Positions 11,046 to 22,139 of a DNA stretch of 64,000 bases are shown piece after piece; the stretch's first letter is position 1; each line of letters opens with the position of its first letter. The notes below the pieces were generated by a model, which worked only from the letters and a program-made list of their open reading frames with translations, was not told the DNA's origin and did no database searches. The position numbers were made by a program, and so were the translations under genes. Source of the stretch: Welwitschia mirabilis (Eukaryota; Gnetophyta; Gnetopsida; Welwitschiales); the NCBI GenBank assembly GCA_051453625.1, contig JBOZIK010000001.1, positions 142,151,687 through 142,215,686 on the forward strand, written 5' to 3'.

Positions 11046-11990
11046 TTCCCCTCTTTGCTAAACTCACTGAATCCATGCCTTCTAGTGGTATTAGTGCGTA
11101 GTCAACAAGCTTGTTCACCATGGAACCAACATCCTCATTTCACTTAAGCCTCAAATGTCGTGTTCTATGTAGGCACATCCCCTTGTCTATTGCCACCCTA
11201 TGCATCAGCGTCCACTTTTTACCAACTTCCAACTCATGCTCTCTTGTCAACATTGNNNNNNNNNNNNNNNNNNNNNNNNNNNNNNNNNNNNNNNNNNNNN
11301 NNNNNNNNNNNNNNNNNNNNNNNNNNNNNNNNNNNNNNNNNNNNNNNNNNNNNNNAATAACATGGGATTACTTCCTCAAGATAGAAACTTAAGCAATCTA
11401 TTACTTCAAGATTTTTGAGAACATGGTCAAAAATCAAAAGAATACACACATCTAAAGGCTATGTATGGATCAACTTAGTGAGTTTTTAACCCAAGAATTT
11501 GTTTAGTTATGTCAAGCAAATAGCATTATTCATAAAACAACACCACCTTAGACTCCATAGCAAAATGGAGTCATAGAGAGAAAAACTTAAATCATACTTG
11601 ATATGGCTTGATGAACAAGGAAACTTAGATTACAAGTTTTGAGTAATAACTTATTTTACATTAGTTTCTACATCCAAAATCAAGGATCAAGCAAGATAAT
11701 TAATGGTAAAACCTCTTATGAAGGTTGGTTTGGACATATCCAATTGGTATCCTCTCATCATAAGTTTGATTATGAATGTTTTCTACATGTTCTAGCTACT
11801 TAACATAAGGGATGTGTGTGCTCACCGATGCTCATTTATGGGCTTTGAAGATGAGATTAAACACAACAATGCATATGACATTGAAGCTAAGAGAATGGTG
11901 GTAAGTACAAACGTGCAATTTCATGAGGTGATTAACAATCACCATCTTCATACTTTGTCCTCATCACACCGATATTTATGGTCCTCCCCT
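10410..11990. repeat. Gap-flanking direct repeat 1 (11256-11355 N)
   Basis: 10410-11045 is repeated at 11356-11985. The right copy starts at the gap edge. The left copy ends about 210 bases before the gap. Confidence 0.85.
11356..11990 (+). pseudogene. Host Copia H integrase, repeated copy after 100-N gap
   Basis: Parallels 10410-11045 with small differences and the same broken frames, ending MGFEDEIKHNNAYDIEAK, then MVVSTNVQFHEV. This copy continues in sequence into the Ser-rich hinge. The first copy instead ends in about 210 bases (11046-11255) without a partner. Confidence 0.7.
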
Positions 11991-12442
11991 TTGGATTATA
12001 CCCCTTTTGCCAATGTTGGATTATACCCCTTCCCTATACATCATTGGATGAATGCTTAGCTCCTACTTTTGCCAAATATAGCTCATATTTGCATCCTTAA
12101 ATGCTATCATTCTCTTCCATAATGAAGTGTGCTGGTTTACACCTCGTTACTCTGTCCTCTAAGTTCCTCTTTCTCCTGTGCCATAATACAACTCCTTGCT
12201 ATTCTCTCTTCCACTCTTATTGTTCTCTCCCACTCCACCATCCACTATTTCTTGTTACTTCCACATGGCTTGCTGCCAACTCCATACTCATCTTTATCTT
12301 TGAATTGCTGGATTAAACTTTTTCTATAATGTTTGAGGTGACATGCACTGGGTTCTTCCTATATGTTTATTGTTTTACTTATTCCTTTCATTCCTATACA
12401 TGGCGTGCTTGCCTTAGGCTCCTTGTCTGACAACATGTCCTC
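11991..12442 (+). pseudogene. Host Copia H hinge between integrase and RT, part 1
   Basis: C/T-rich sequence translating to Ser/Leu/Pro-rich frames without domains, as in the linker between integrase and RT of many plant Copia elements. It is cut at 12443 by Copia B, whose target-site duplication CTCAT begins here. Confidence 0.4.
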
Positions 12443-12447
12443 CTCAT

Positions 12448-12854
12448 TTTTATGAAGTTGTGGTATGAAGCACAATAATACAACTAAATTAGAAATGAGA
12501 AAACTAGAAAAATAATAGATAGACTCAAATTGTAGAAGAATTTTCTCTCTCGATAATAAGGATTACAAAATACAAAGCAAACACTCTCTAAATTGTCTCT
12601 ATCTTCCTTCCACCCNNNNNNNNNNNNNNNNNNNNNNNNNNNNNNNNNNNNNNNNNNNNNNNNNNNNNNNNNNNNNNNNNNNNNNNNNNNNNNNNNCAAG
12701 AAGTGCTAACCGACTTCAAAGAAGGAGTTACAAATTATTGCTATCCGACTTCAAAGAAGAAGTTAAAAATTATTGCTACTAATTTCAAAAAAGAAGTTAC
12801 AAATTATTTATTTTTATCTCTTAATGGCTAAGAAAAGTGGATTTAACCACCACA
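12448..12854 (-). repeat. 3' LTR of Copia B
   Basis: Aligns with 17459-17893 over its length; plus-strand ends TTTTATGAAG (degenerate TGTTAGGAAG) and CCACCACA. It contains three tandem copies of CCGACTTCAAAGAAGGAGTTA-like units of about 38 bp (12707-12815), as does the 5' LTR. An 81-N gap (12616-12696) falls where the other LTR has its CT microsatellite. The purine-rich tract CATGGGAGAAA lies just outside at 12855 on the minus strand. Confidence 0.9.
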
Positions 12855-12903
12855 TTTCTCCCATGTAAAGTCACTTTTCCGCTAAGTTAACAAAGGATCT
12901 GCA

Positions 12904-13410
12904 CTATACAAACTTATTCATATTAGTTGGCTTTGTCAACATATCCATGAGGTTATCTTCCATATGGATTTTCTGAGCATCCACACTTATTTCTTCCACC
13001 TTTTCTTGAATAAAATGATATTGTATTTGGATATGTTTCATCTTTGGATGAAATTCTGCATTATTTGCTAAGTGCAAAGTGCTCTGATTATCACAAAATA
13101 GAACCATTTTTTCTTGTTTGTGTCCGAGATCCTTCATTAATATTTACAACCATATTGCCTCTTTGCTAGCTTGTGAAGCTGCAATATATTCTACTTCTAT
13201 CATAGAAGTAGCCATAATAGATTTTGTTTTGAAGTCCAGATTATAGCTCCTCCAGCAAGAGTAAATACATATGTAGCGGTGGACTTGCTTTTATTAAGAT
13301 CACCTACATAATCTGAATCGACATAGCCTTTGATAGTAAAATCGGATTCTCCAAAACATAATGTAGCATTTAAGGTACCTTTAATATATATCAGGATCCT
13401 CTTTACACTA
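12904..13410 (-). pseudogene. Copia B RNase H, broken
   Basis: RNase H removes template RNA during reverse transcription. In reading order: GDLNKSKSTATYV, then IEVEYIAASQASKEAIWL, one TAA stop, then MKDLGHKQEK, LFCDNQSTLHLANN and the C-terminal DNLMDMLTKP. These are the standard Copia motifs (EAEY, DNQSAI, ADxLTK), with the first Glu of EAEY region and DNQS retained. The stop sits between conserved residues L and I where Gln or Glu is usual. Confidence 0.85.
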
Positions 13411-13412
13411 TA

Positions 13413-14253
13413 CTAGTGCTCTCTACCAGGATTCTCCATATATCTATTTACTGCTCCCACTGTTTGTGCAATGTCTGGTCTTATACAGATCATGACAAAC
13501 ATTAAACTACCCACTATAGATTCATATGATACTTGAGACATTTTCATCCTCTCTACTTTATTGCTAGGAATCATACTTGAGAATAGCTTAAAATTAATAA
13601 GAAAAGGGGTAGACATTGGATTGCTATCTTGCATATTGAAGCATTATAAGATCTTCTTCAGATAGTTCTTCAAAGAAAGCCAAATTTTTCTACTATTTCT
13701 ATCTTGGTGAATTTGCATTCTAAGAATATTATTTGCTAGTCCTAAGTCTTTCATTTCAAAATTCCTAGCCAACTTTGCCTTGAGTTCTTTAATACAATCT
13801 TTGTTGGGGCCTGCTACCAACATGTCATCCACATACAATAGTAAAATAACAAAATCACTTTCACCAAATCTCTTATAATAAGCACAAGGATCTACAATAA
13901 GTCTATTATATCTAAGGCTCATAATGAAAGAATCAAATCTCTTATACCAACATCTCATTCCCTGTTTAAGACTGTATAGAGATTTGTTCTTCTAATTCTC
14001 CATGAAGAAACACAGTTTTCACATTCAATTGCTTTAGGTACAAGTCAAATGTAGCACACATCGTAAGAACCACTCGAATAGTTGTTAAATGGACAATAGG
14101 TAAAAATATTTCATTGAAATCTATACCTTCTTTCCGAGCATATCCTTTTACCATCAATTTAGCACCATACCACTCCACTTGATTGTTTCCATCTCGCTTG
14201 ATCTTGTAGACAAATTTTTTGCCGATGGCCTTTTGTCCTTCTAGTAGTAAAAC
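13413..14253 (-). pseudogene. Copia B reverse transcriptase, first copy
   Basis: RVT_2 domain in minus orientation: AKLMVKGYARKEGIDFNE (14178 downwards), LNVKTVFLHGELEE, CWYKRFDSF, the catalytic LLLYVDDMLVAG intact near 13815-13850, FEMKDLG, then MQDSNPMSTP and VGSLMFVMICIRPDIA (13634-13413). A stop replaces Trp after PGREH at about 13408. Compared with the repeat copy, it lacks about 72 bp between ELEE and the SLYSLKQ region (deletion point near 13990), which breaks the frame. It ends at the 14254 gap. Confidence 0.85.
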
Positions 14254-14800
14254 NNNNNNNNNNNNNNNNNNNNNNNNNNNNNNNNNNNNNNNNNNNNNNN
14301 NNNNNNNNNNNNNNNNNNNNNNNNNNNNNNNNNNNNNNNNNNNNNNNNNNNNNCAAATCTCTTATAATAAGCACAAGGATCTACAATAAGCCTATTATAT
14401 CTAAGGCTCATAATGAAAGAATCAAATCTCTTATACCAACATCTCATTACCTGTTTAAGACAGTATAGAGATTTGTTAAACCTGCAAACCAAGTTCTCAT
14501 TTTCTTTTTCCTCAAAACCCTTTAGTTGAAGCATATAGATCTTTTCTTCTAATTCTCCATGAAGAAACACAGTTTTCACATTCAATTGCTTTAGTACAAG
14601 TCAAATGTAGCACACATCGTAAGAACCACTCGAATAGTTGTTAAATGGACAATAGGTGAAAATATTTCATTGAAATCTATACCTTATTTCCGAGCATATC
14701 CTTTTACCATCAATTTAGCATCATACTGCTCCACTTGATTGTTTTCATCTCGCTTGATCTTGTAGACGAATTTATTGCCGATGGCCTTTTGTCCTTCTAG
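13865..14800. repeat. Gap-flanking direct repeat 2 (14254-14353 N)
   Basis: 13865-14253 is repeated at 14354-14810. The right copy starts, and the left copy ends, exactly at the gap. Confidence 0.9.
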
Positions 14801-14866
14801 TAGTGAAACAAGATTCCATATCTTATTCTTATGGAGGGCTTCAATTTCTTCCTGCATTACTACCAT
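14354..14866 (-). pseudogene. Copia B reverse transcriptase N-terminal part, repeated copy
   Basis: Repeats 13865-14253 and extends further upstream: EEIEALHKNKIWNLVSL, then KRDENNQVEQYDAKLMVKGY, then VKTVFLHGELEEKIYML and NKSLYCLKQVMRCWYKRF. It retains the 72 bp missing from the other copy (14477-14548), so this copy is closer to the ancestral state. The YVDD motif falls outside this copy. Confidence 0.85.
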
Positions 14867-15080
14867 TCACAAAGAAGCATCTTTGCTATTTATAGCTTCA
14901 TGAAAAGTTAACAGCTCTCCATCCTCTGTTAGTAAACAATATGCAATGTTTCTCCCAATTACATACCCAAAATGCCAAGATGATGCTCTTCTCTCACGAG
15001 TTGACTATTGAACTAGTGGAGCTATAGACTCAACTTGTTCTTGTTCTTCGTGCTTTGGTGTTACTTCAAAAGAATCAAAA

Positions 15081-16123
15081 ATTTCTTATTTATTTTCAAC
15101 CTAAACAACTATAGTATCTGGTTCTTCTTTTGATGTGCTAATATATTTTTCTTGCACCTTATCATCTTCGAATATCATATCTTTGTTGATAATTACCTTG
15201 TGGGTAGTGGGATCCCATAGGCGGTACCCCTTAACTCCATTAACATATCCTAAGAAAATACATTTTTTGGATTTTGAATCCAGCTTTGATGTTTCTTGGG
15301 AATTATATAATGCATAGCCTAAAGAACCAAATATATGAAGGAAAGAATAATTAGCAAGTTTACTAGTCCACATCTTAATTGGTATTTTTATCTCACTTGT
15401 CGTTAATGGAAATCGATTTATCATGTAATAGGCGGTCTTGACTGCTTCTACCCAAAATGATTTGACCAACCCCACAGTTCTCAACATTGCTCTTATTCTT
15501 TCCAACAAGATTTTATTTATGCGCTCTACTACTCCATTCTGTTAAGGNNNNNNNNNNNNNNNNNNNNNNNNNNNNNNNNNNNNNNNNNNNNNNNNNNNNN
15601 NNNNNNNNNNNNNNNNNNNNNNNNNNNNNNNNNNNNNNNNNNNNNNNATCTAAAATTTCTTATTTATTTTTAACCTGAACAACTATAGTATCTAGTTCTT
15701 CTTTTGATGTGCTAACATATTTTTCTTGCACATTATCATCTTTGAATTTTACATCTCTGCTGATAATCACCTTGTGGGTAGTGGGATCCCATAGGCCGTA
15801 CCCCTTAACTCCATTAGCATATCCCAAGAAAATACATTTTCTAGATTTTGGATCCATCTTTGATGTTTCATGGGAATCATACAATACATAGACAAAAGAA
15901 TCAAATATATGAAGGAAAGAATAATTAGCAGGTTTACTAGTCCATATCTCCATCAATTTTTTTAGCTCAATTGCTATTAATGAAGATAGATTTATTATGT
16001 AATAGGTAGTCTTGACTGCTTCTATCCAAAATGATTTGGCCAAACCCATAGTTCTCAACATTACTCTTGTTCTTTCCAATAAGGTTTTGTTCATGTGCTC
16101 TGCTACTCCATTTTGTTAAGGAC
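15081..16123. repeat. Gap-flanking direct repeat 3 (15548-15647 N)
   Basis: 15081-15547 is repeated at 15648-16123, gap edges exact. Confidence 0.9.
15101..15547 (-). pseudogene. Copia B integrase C-terminal part, first copy
   Basis: Open for 135 codons (15101-15508): ERIRAMLRTVGLVKSFW, EAVKTAYYMINRFP, then LHIFGSLGYALYN and KCIFLGYVNGVKGYRLWD, followed by HKVIINKDMIFED. This is the end of the Copia integrase core and its C-terminal domain. Upstream at 15538-15547 the QQNGVVE motif has its first Gln as TAA. It stops at the 100-N join. Confidence 0.85.
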
Positions 16124-16520
16124 TATATGCTACTATGAATTATCTTTTGATGCCTTCCTATCAGCAAAATTCATCAAACTCATCACTAATATATTCTCCT
16201 CCATTATCTAATCTTAGACACTTGATCTTTCTTTTAGATTTAAGCTCTACTCATGCTTTGAAGTCTTTGAAAATAGGAAATACGTCTGCCTTTCTTTTAA
16301 TTGAAAACATCCAACATCTCCTAGAGTAGGCATCTATGAAAGAAATAAAGTATTTTGCATCTCCTAGGGCTAATACTAGTTCTTGTTAAACATCATAATG
16401 AACTAGTTCCAAAATTGCTTTACTTCTAGCATTAAAACTACTAAATTTTAACTTGTCTTACTTACTAGTAACACAATGCTCAAAAAATGGTAAAGATACC
16501 TTTTTGAGTCCTAGAAGAAG
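15648..16520 (-). pseudogene. Copia B integrase, repeated and fuller copy
   Basis: 15660-16094 repeats the previous integrase part (144 open codons), with the same CAA-to-TAA stop in P-stop-QNGVAE near 16120. The stretch 16120-16520 adds the integrase core in broken frames (LRLDNGGEY-type region around 16200 and the CxxC-type region before it). The two copies differ by about one base in fifteen by eye. Confidence 0.8.
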
Positions 16521-16523
16521 ATT

Positions 16524-17040
16524 TTATTCTATAAGAATCTTCAGACCTCGTTCTAACATGTGGCCAAGTTTGAGATACCACATCATTGTTGATTCTTTTG
16601 GTGAACTTGTAATAGATGCTTCTCCTTCTTGCAGTGTTACTCCTTTAAGCATATATAGATTAGCAGCTATTTTCTTTACTTTCATCACCACAAGTGCACC
16701 TTTGACAATAGTCATAATTCCATCTTGGATATGAAATTTACATCCACTATCATTTAGTTATCCTAAAGATAAAATATTTTTATTTAGGACTTTCACATAA
16801 TGTACCTCTTGGATAGTGTGAACTATACCATTGTATATCTTTATTTTGATGGCACTGATACTGGCAATATCCAAAGCATGATCATCTCCCATAAATACGG
16901 ATCCTCCAGAGATCCGTTTATATTGATGAAACCATTTTCTTCAGGAAGTCATATGCCAGGTAGCTCCTGAGTCGATAAGGTAGACATCAACAAAATGAGA
17001 TTTGCCTTCTATTATTGCCTCGTTGTATAGGATTTTACCA
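16524..17040 (-). pseudogene. Copia B protease and GAG-pre-integrase
   Basis: The protease starts after a gag deletion: EGKSHFVDVYLIDSGATWHM with an intact D-S-G-A-T catalytic motif (DSG codons at 16965-16973), then one stop, then GDDHALDIA. The GAG-pre-integrase segment is open at 16524-16715: KGALVVMKVKKIAANLYML and MWYLKLGHMLERGLK. Confidence 0.85.
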
Positions 17041-17381
17041 TCATCTGAGGTACTCGCAATGTCATCTTAAGGAGTATTCTTCTCTATAATCCTTTTGTTG
17101 TGTAATGATTTGGCCTTGTACAATTTGGTTAGAGTGTCCCAAATCTCCTTTGTAGTCTTTTTCTCTTCTCCACTTGACATGACTTCATCGGTCAGACTTA
17201 GATGTAGATTGACAATAGCACTATCGTTCATTCTCTTCCATTTGCTGTTGTCCGTAATCTCTGCCAGTCTTTCTCCAATCGCTTCTAGATAATCTTCTTT
17301 TGTTAAAATTGCCTTTATCTTCATCTTTCATGATGAGAAATTATTCCCATTAAAATTCTCTATTTTAAACTTTGTTGCCAT
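17041..17381 (-). pseudogene. Copia B gag, internally deleted
   Basis: Begins MATKFKIENFNGNNFS at 17381, a TGA in place of the conserved Trp, then 85 open codons (IKAILTKEDYLEAIGER to AKSLHNK). The normal continuation (KRKLYxLRM, UBN2 remainder, zinc knuckle, roughly 150-200 residues) is absent: the sequence jumps from AKSLHNKRI to the short segment just before the protease. The size of the missing part is judged from memory of Tork-type gag. Confidence 0.8.
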
Positions 17382-17445
17382 TGTTCAATATGCTTCTTTC
17401 CCACTAACTAAAAATTACCATAGCACAGAACCGATAATTAACCTT

Positions 17446-17457
17446 ACTCTAATACCA
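17446..17457 (-). other. Primer-binding site of Copia B
   Basis: Minus strand TGGTATTAGAGT, initiator-Met tRNA type, one base from the 5' LTR end. Confidence 0.85.
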
Positions 17458-17458
17458 C

Positions 17459-17636
17459 TATTAGGAAGTTGTGATATGAAGCATAATAATACAACTAAAG
17501 TAGAAATGAAAAAAATAAAAAAATAATAGATAGACTGAAATTGTAGAAGAATTTTCTCTATTGATAATAAGGATTACAAAATACAAAGTACACACTCTCT
17601 CTGAATTGTCTCTGTCTCATCCCCCTCCTCTCTCTC

Positions 17637-17672
<36 letters not shown>

Positions 17673-17893
17673 AAAATAGAGATGTTCACCAACATATTCA
17701 TCTATGAGTTAGCAATTGGCTATTTCATAGCTATCAAGAAGTACTAACTAACTTCAAAGAAGGAGTTAAAAATTATTGCTAACCGACTTCAAAGAAGGAG
17801 TTACAAATTATTACTAACCGATTTCAAAGAAGGAGTTACAAATTATTTATTTTTATCTCTTAATGGCTAAGGAAAGTGGCTTTAATCGTCACA
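17459..17893 (-). repeat. 5' LTR of Copia B with CT microsatellite
   Basis: 435 bp; plus-strand start TATTAGGAAG (TGTTAGG with a G-to-A change), end GTCACA. It contains a CT/GCTC microsatellite at 17626-17672 and three tandem CCGACTTCAAAGAAGG-type units (about 17740-17850). Confidence 0.9.
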
Positions 17894-17898
17894 CTCAT

Positions 17899-18189
17899 TT
17901 GCCTATGTGCTCTTCTCATCTAATGCAGTCATTGCTTTGGCTTCCTAGTCACCTTTTACCTCAGATCCACCCTTTGACTCTCTACTGCTGCTACCCTCTC
18001 CATCGTTGCATACTGCATGCTTGCCTTACTCCTCACTGACCTTAATCATTACCATGCTCTCTTGTGCATATGTTGCATATTTAGCATCTTTGATATGGAT
18101 TGATCTATTGCGTGTCTTTCTATTATAACACAGCCACTTTTCTTTGTGTTTTGGCCCTCTTTGACAATGCTTTCTTAGCCATCTGGTAT
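17899..18189 (+). pseudogene. Host Copia H hinge, part 2
   Basis: C/T-rich sequence between the Copia B and element L insertions, similar in style to 11991-12442 and 29132-29600. No domain. It ends in TTTCC, the target duplication of element L. Confidence 0.35.
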
Positions 18190-18194
18190 TTTCC

Positions 18195-18507
18195 TATTGG
18201 GATAATTTGGCATAGGTATGAGTTGAAAAGGGAAATGGGCAAAGCCATGATGGTTACGAAGACATGATTGTGAAAGAATCATGGGTGGCTTAAATTTAAG
18301 AACAACATAATATATGAATTTGAATAAAAGCTAATGAAGGTACTACCTTGTTATAGGCTTTAGCCCCACTTGGCCTGGGACTTCAAGTCCCAATTTCAAT
18401 TCTTCTTAATTTTCTTGCATTTTGTTTATTATGAAATTTAAGTTGTTTCTTTATGAGTTACTCATTTACCATTTTAAGTGTACTTAATGTCATTTTTAAA
18501 TTCCACA
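18195..18507 (+). repeat. 5' LTR of element L
   Basis: Starts TATTGGGATAATTTGG (TGTTGGG with G-to-A) and ends AAATTCCACA. 313 bp, shorter than the 390-bp 3' LTR, which has extra sequence after the CATAGG near its start. Confidence 0.75.
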
Positions 18508-18547
18508 ACTAGTATCAAAACTAGAGAAGGGCATTGTCTTAACCTCT

Positions 18548-18819
18548 TGATGCAATGCAAAAAGCATTCAAAGAAACCTTTGAAGGGAGAAAGAACTCTG
18601 CATAACTTTTATTTTAGAAATTCTGTTTATAACAGTACATAAGGTACTTATTTATAGGACATAAGCCCATTCAACTGAAATCACTAAAACATGTGTGATT
18701 AAAGAAAAATAGGGAAATAATAGTAAATCATAAATATAAAGATAAAGACTACATCGTTTTACCCCTCTTAACTAGGCTCGGTCACATCCATGAAGTCACT
18801 ATAAGTACATTCCACGTTA
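18548..18819 (-). repeat. 3' LTR of Gypsy G1
   Basis: 272 bp. Plus-strand start TGATGCAATGCAAAAAG, end TTCCACGTTA. Corresponds to 23386-23656 and 26596-26867, and in part to 5817-6008. A purine-rich GAGAGGAT lies just inside on the minus strand. Confidence 0.9.
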
Positions 18820-18825
18820 ATCCTC

Positions 18826-20110
18826 TCAACTTGAGAAAAAACTCGTCCTCAAGTTAGGCTCAGGATTAGGGTACATTGACTTATTAGATGTGTGAAATGG
18901 TGATAAATTAGCTACATTAAAGGTATTATAAATCTCCATGCTCGTTTGAAGGTCAATAACATAGGCATTATCATTGATATTCTTATTAATTGTGAATGGT
19001 CTATATTTCTTTGATTGCAACTTGATGTATGTACCAACTGAAAATCTCTCTTACTAAAGAAATACTAAAATAGAGTCACTAATTACAAAAGTCCATTTTC
19101 TCCTATGCTTGTTAGCAGTTCTCTTATACCTTTTATTGGCCTCTTCTAGTCTTTGCTTAACTTCCTTATGCACCTCAACTATCGGGTTGGATATATATAT
19201 TGTTGTTACACTCTTCTTTGCTTCCTTTGGTAACTTGACCATATTTAGGGTATACTAGTGCCTTGGTGTAGACTATTAAAAAGAAAGATCTCCTAATAGC
19301 ACTATAGATAGCATTGTTATAAGCAAACTCTGCTTGAGACAAAGCCAAATCACACTACTTTACCTTTTTTCCACATATGATATAAATCATATTGTCCAAG
19401 GTGTGATTAATTGCTTCTATTTGGCCATCAGATTGTCGGTGAGCTGTGCTACTAAAATTCAAGATTGAGTCAAATAACTTCTACAAGGCTCATCAAAAGT
19501 GACCTAGGAATTTGTTGTCCTAGTTTGAAGTAATTATTTTGTGCAACACCATGTAGATGAACTATTTCCTTGAAAAATAGTCTGGTCATGCTAACAGCAT
19601 CTAATGTCTTCCTACAAGGAATAAAATATGCCATCTTCGAAATCAACAATAACAAACATAGAATATTGTTCCCTCTGTGTTTGAGGTGGATCAATCATGA
19701 AATCCATAGACATGTTCTTTCATATATTTTTAGAAATTGATAGTATCATATACAACCTGGTGTTCTAAGATTGTCCTTTAGCGGTCTGACAAATATAATA
19801 CTTTTTCATAAATCTAGTCACATCCTACTACAACTGTGACCAATAAAATCTCTCATAAATTGTAACAATAGTTTTTTAATTTTTCATATGTGTAGTCAAC
19901 TCATCAACATGTAAGTTCTAGATTACCTTCTCTCATAGTGAGGTCTAAAAAAGGCAAACCAAATTGCCTTACATTAAGTATCCACCTTGTGCATAAAAGT
20001 CCTGCACAGGCTGCCCATTCGAACAACTCTCCCAAATTTGTCCAAAGTTTTCATCTCCTACATAATAATTCCATAACTGTTTAAAGCTAATTATCTCTTG
20101 CTTCGAGATT
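18826..20110 (-). pseudogene. Gypsy G1 integrase, broken
   Basis: From 20110 downwards: zinc-finger region (LHVDELTTH, then ICQTAKGQSQ-like near 19760), core start in the open frame 19470-19694 ([31 protein letters not shown]), then frameshifts. The C-terminal part is open at 19054-19242 (HKEVKQRLEEANKRYK) and 18826-19020 (KYRPFTINKNINDNAYVID, NTFNVANLSP). The catalytic region between them is heavily altered. Confidence 0.85.
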
Positions 20111-21480
20111 ATCAATAAGCCCTCTCTCTGACTTAGTACATTTGCCACTACATTATGTACTTCTAATGTATGATGTAGCTTGAAAGGGAATTTTTGTAAA
20201 AATTGGCATCATCGTGTATGCATATCCTTCCTAATTCACTTTTAACTATTCAGGTACTTTAATACCTTATGACTTAAGTATAACATAAATTCCTTACCAA
20301 TCAGATAGTGCTGCCATATCTTCAAAGCTTACACAACCAAATAAAACTCCTTGTCATAGGTACTCTACTTTTGCCTGGCATCATTGAGATTCTCACTAAA
20401 GTAGCAAAGTGACCTACACTCTTGGGATAGAATAACTCCTATCCCTACTCCACTAGCATCATAGTCAACTTTAAATAGCTTATCAAAATTGGGTAATCTT
20501 AGGATTGGAGTAGTCTACAATTTCTCTTTTAGTAAAGTAAAACTCCTTTTAGCTTCTTCTCCCCAATGGACTATGCCTTTCTTCAAGTACTTCATGGTTG
20601 ATGCTATAATGGTGCTAAAGTTCTTGATGAAACGTTGATAGAAAATAGCTAATCCATAAAAACTTTGAACTTCTAAGATAAGTTTGGAGATTAGCCATAC
20701 CTTGATCGCTTTCACCTTAGCTTCATCTACTCTAATGCCATCAGCGCTCATAATAAACCCTAAGAATAGTAGTTCTTTATTAAGGAAACTACACTTCTTA
20801 AGGTTTACATATAGTTTATNNNNNNNNNNATTCTTCTATAAAACCGTTAGTATTTTCCTCAAATGTAACAAGTGCTCATCCTCAATCTGGGTATAAATTA
20901 GTATGTCATCAAAGTAAACTATAATAAACTTTCTAATGTTAGGTTTTAATACCTAATTCATAAGCCGCATAAAGGTACTAGGAGTATTTGACAACTCAAA
21001 GGGCATCACTAACCACTCATGCAACATGTCCTTCATCTTGAAAGTCATCTTCCACTTATCCTCATGACTGATTCAAATTTGTTGATAACCATTCTTCAAA
21101 TCCAACGTCGAAAACTACCTAGCTCCATGTAATATTTCTAGCATGTCATTCAGTCTAGAAATTAGAAACTTGTATCCCACTGTGATCTTATTAATGGCCC
21201 TATTGTCTATGCATATCCTCTAGCTATCATTCTTCTTGGAAGTCAATAAGGCAGGTAAAGCACAAGGGCTCATGCTCTTCTGGATGTGCCCCTTCTATAA
21301 TAGCTCCTCCACCTTTTCCTTAAGGGTATCACTCTCCTTTAGGATCATCTTATAATGTGGAAAATTATGCAAACTAGCTCCAGAAAATAAGTTAATATGG
21401 TTTTGAAAATCTCTCATGGGTGGTAGTCCATCTAGAACATCTTTGGCATTAAATCGTGGAACACCATTAACAAAGGCCTA
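20111..21480 (-). pseudogene. Gypsy G1 reverse transcriptase and RNase H, broken
   Basis: RT is read from about 21450 down, with the catalytic YFDDILIY intact near 20893-20919. The open frame 20515-20751 follows (SADGIRVDEAKVKAIKVW, FYQRFIKNFST). The RNase H region 20200-20510 reads FKVDYDASGVGIGVILSQE and SENLNDARQK. Stops include TAG at 20515-20517 (after EKL) and TAG at 20365-20367 where the family has Trp before STYDKE. A 10-N gap lies at 20820. Confidence 0.85.
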
Positions 21481-21639
21481 ATAGCCTTAAGGTTCTTCTT
21501 CACTTACAACTCAGCCTCTATTTAACACATCTGCTTCACTATCAGTATATNNNNNNNNNNGCTTCAAATTCCTTAGTAAGAGTAAGCAAATTTTTTCCTA
21601 TAGATTGCTTAACCTTGTTCTTTAATGGTAGCAAGGTGT

Positions 21640-21990
21640 ATTTTACTCCATTATTCTCCAAACTATATTACTTACTCCTTCCTAAATGCTACGCATCCAC
21701 ATCAAACTACCACAACCTCCCAAATAGAAAATGACATACATCCATATCCACAATATCATAGTATACCTCATCTTTATATTTACCAATTGAAAAGGGAATT
21801 TTATAGCATTTAGTTACCTTAGTGCAATCTTCTTCAGATTTGATCTAACTGAAAGTGTAAGGATTTGGGTGTTTCTCTAATACAACCCCCAGCTTCTTCA
21901 CCTCTTTTCTTCCAATAATGTTCTCCATACTATTACTATTCATAACTATAGTAAATTTCTTATCAAATATGATGTACCTAGTCTAAATAG
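21640..21990 (-). pseudogene. Gypsy G1 protease, broken
   Basis: Reads FTIVMNSNSMENIIGRKEVKK, then EKHPNPYTFS, stop, and FSIGKYKDEVYYD with the QFDVDA end. Retropepsin motif D-S-G-S is N-S-N-S here, so both the catalytic Asp and the Gly are gone. The second copy at 24938-25285 has a different damaged version. Confidence 0.8.
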
Positions 21991-22139
21991 TTGATGATGT
22001 TGTGATTAGTCATCCTATTTTAAAGCTAGCATTATCCTTCATACTACATAAGAAGCTTCTTTTGTCTCCTTATCTTCGAACTCATCTTACTCTCCATCTG
22101 GTTCACAATAATACTCATCCTCCTCATCTTATCTGAGGG

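Larger units (their letters stand above)
12448..17893 (-). mobile_element. Copia B (Tork/Tnt1-like), nested in host H
   Basis: Complete outline of a Ty1/Copia element in minus orientation: 5' LTR 17459-17893, PBS 17446-17457, gag, protease, integrase, RT, RNase H, purine tract, 3' LTR 12448-12854. The 5-bp target duplication CTCAT occurs at 12443-12447 and 17894-17898. Gag wording (KFKIENFNGNNFS, then IVNLHLSLTDEV) resembles Tork-clade elements. Gag lacks its central part and zinc knuckle. Two 100-N joins repeat parts of RT and integrase. All frames carry stops, so it cannot move on its own. Confidence 0.9.

Noticed and set aside
12707-12815. CRISPR-like array from regularly spaced CCGACTTCAAAGAAGG units
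   Set aside because: Three near-contiguous tandem units inside an LTR, present in both LTRs of Copia B, in a plant context.
13865-14810. Genuine tandem exon-like duplication inside Copia B RT
   Set aside because: Boundaries coincide exactly with a 100-N join and the same geometry recurs at every other 100-N join; an assembly origin is the simpler reading, pending read depth.
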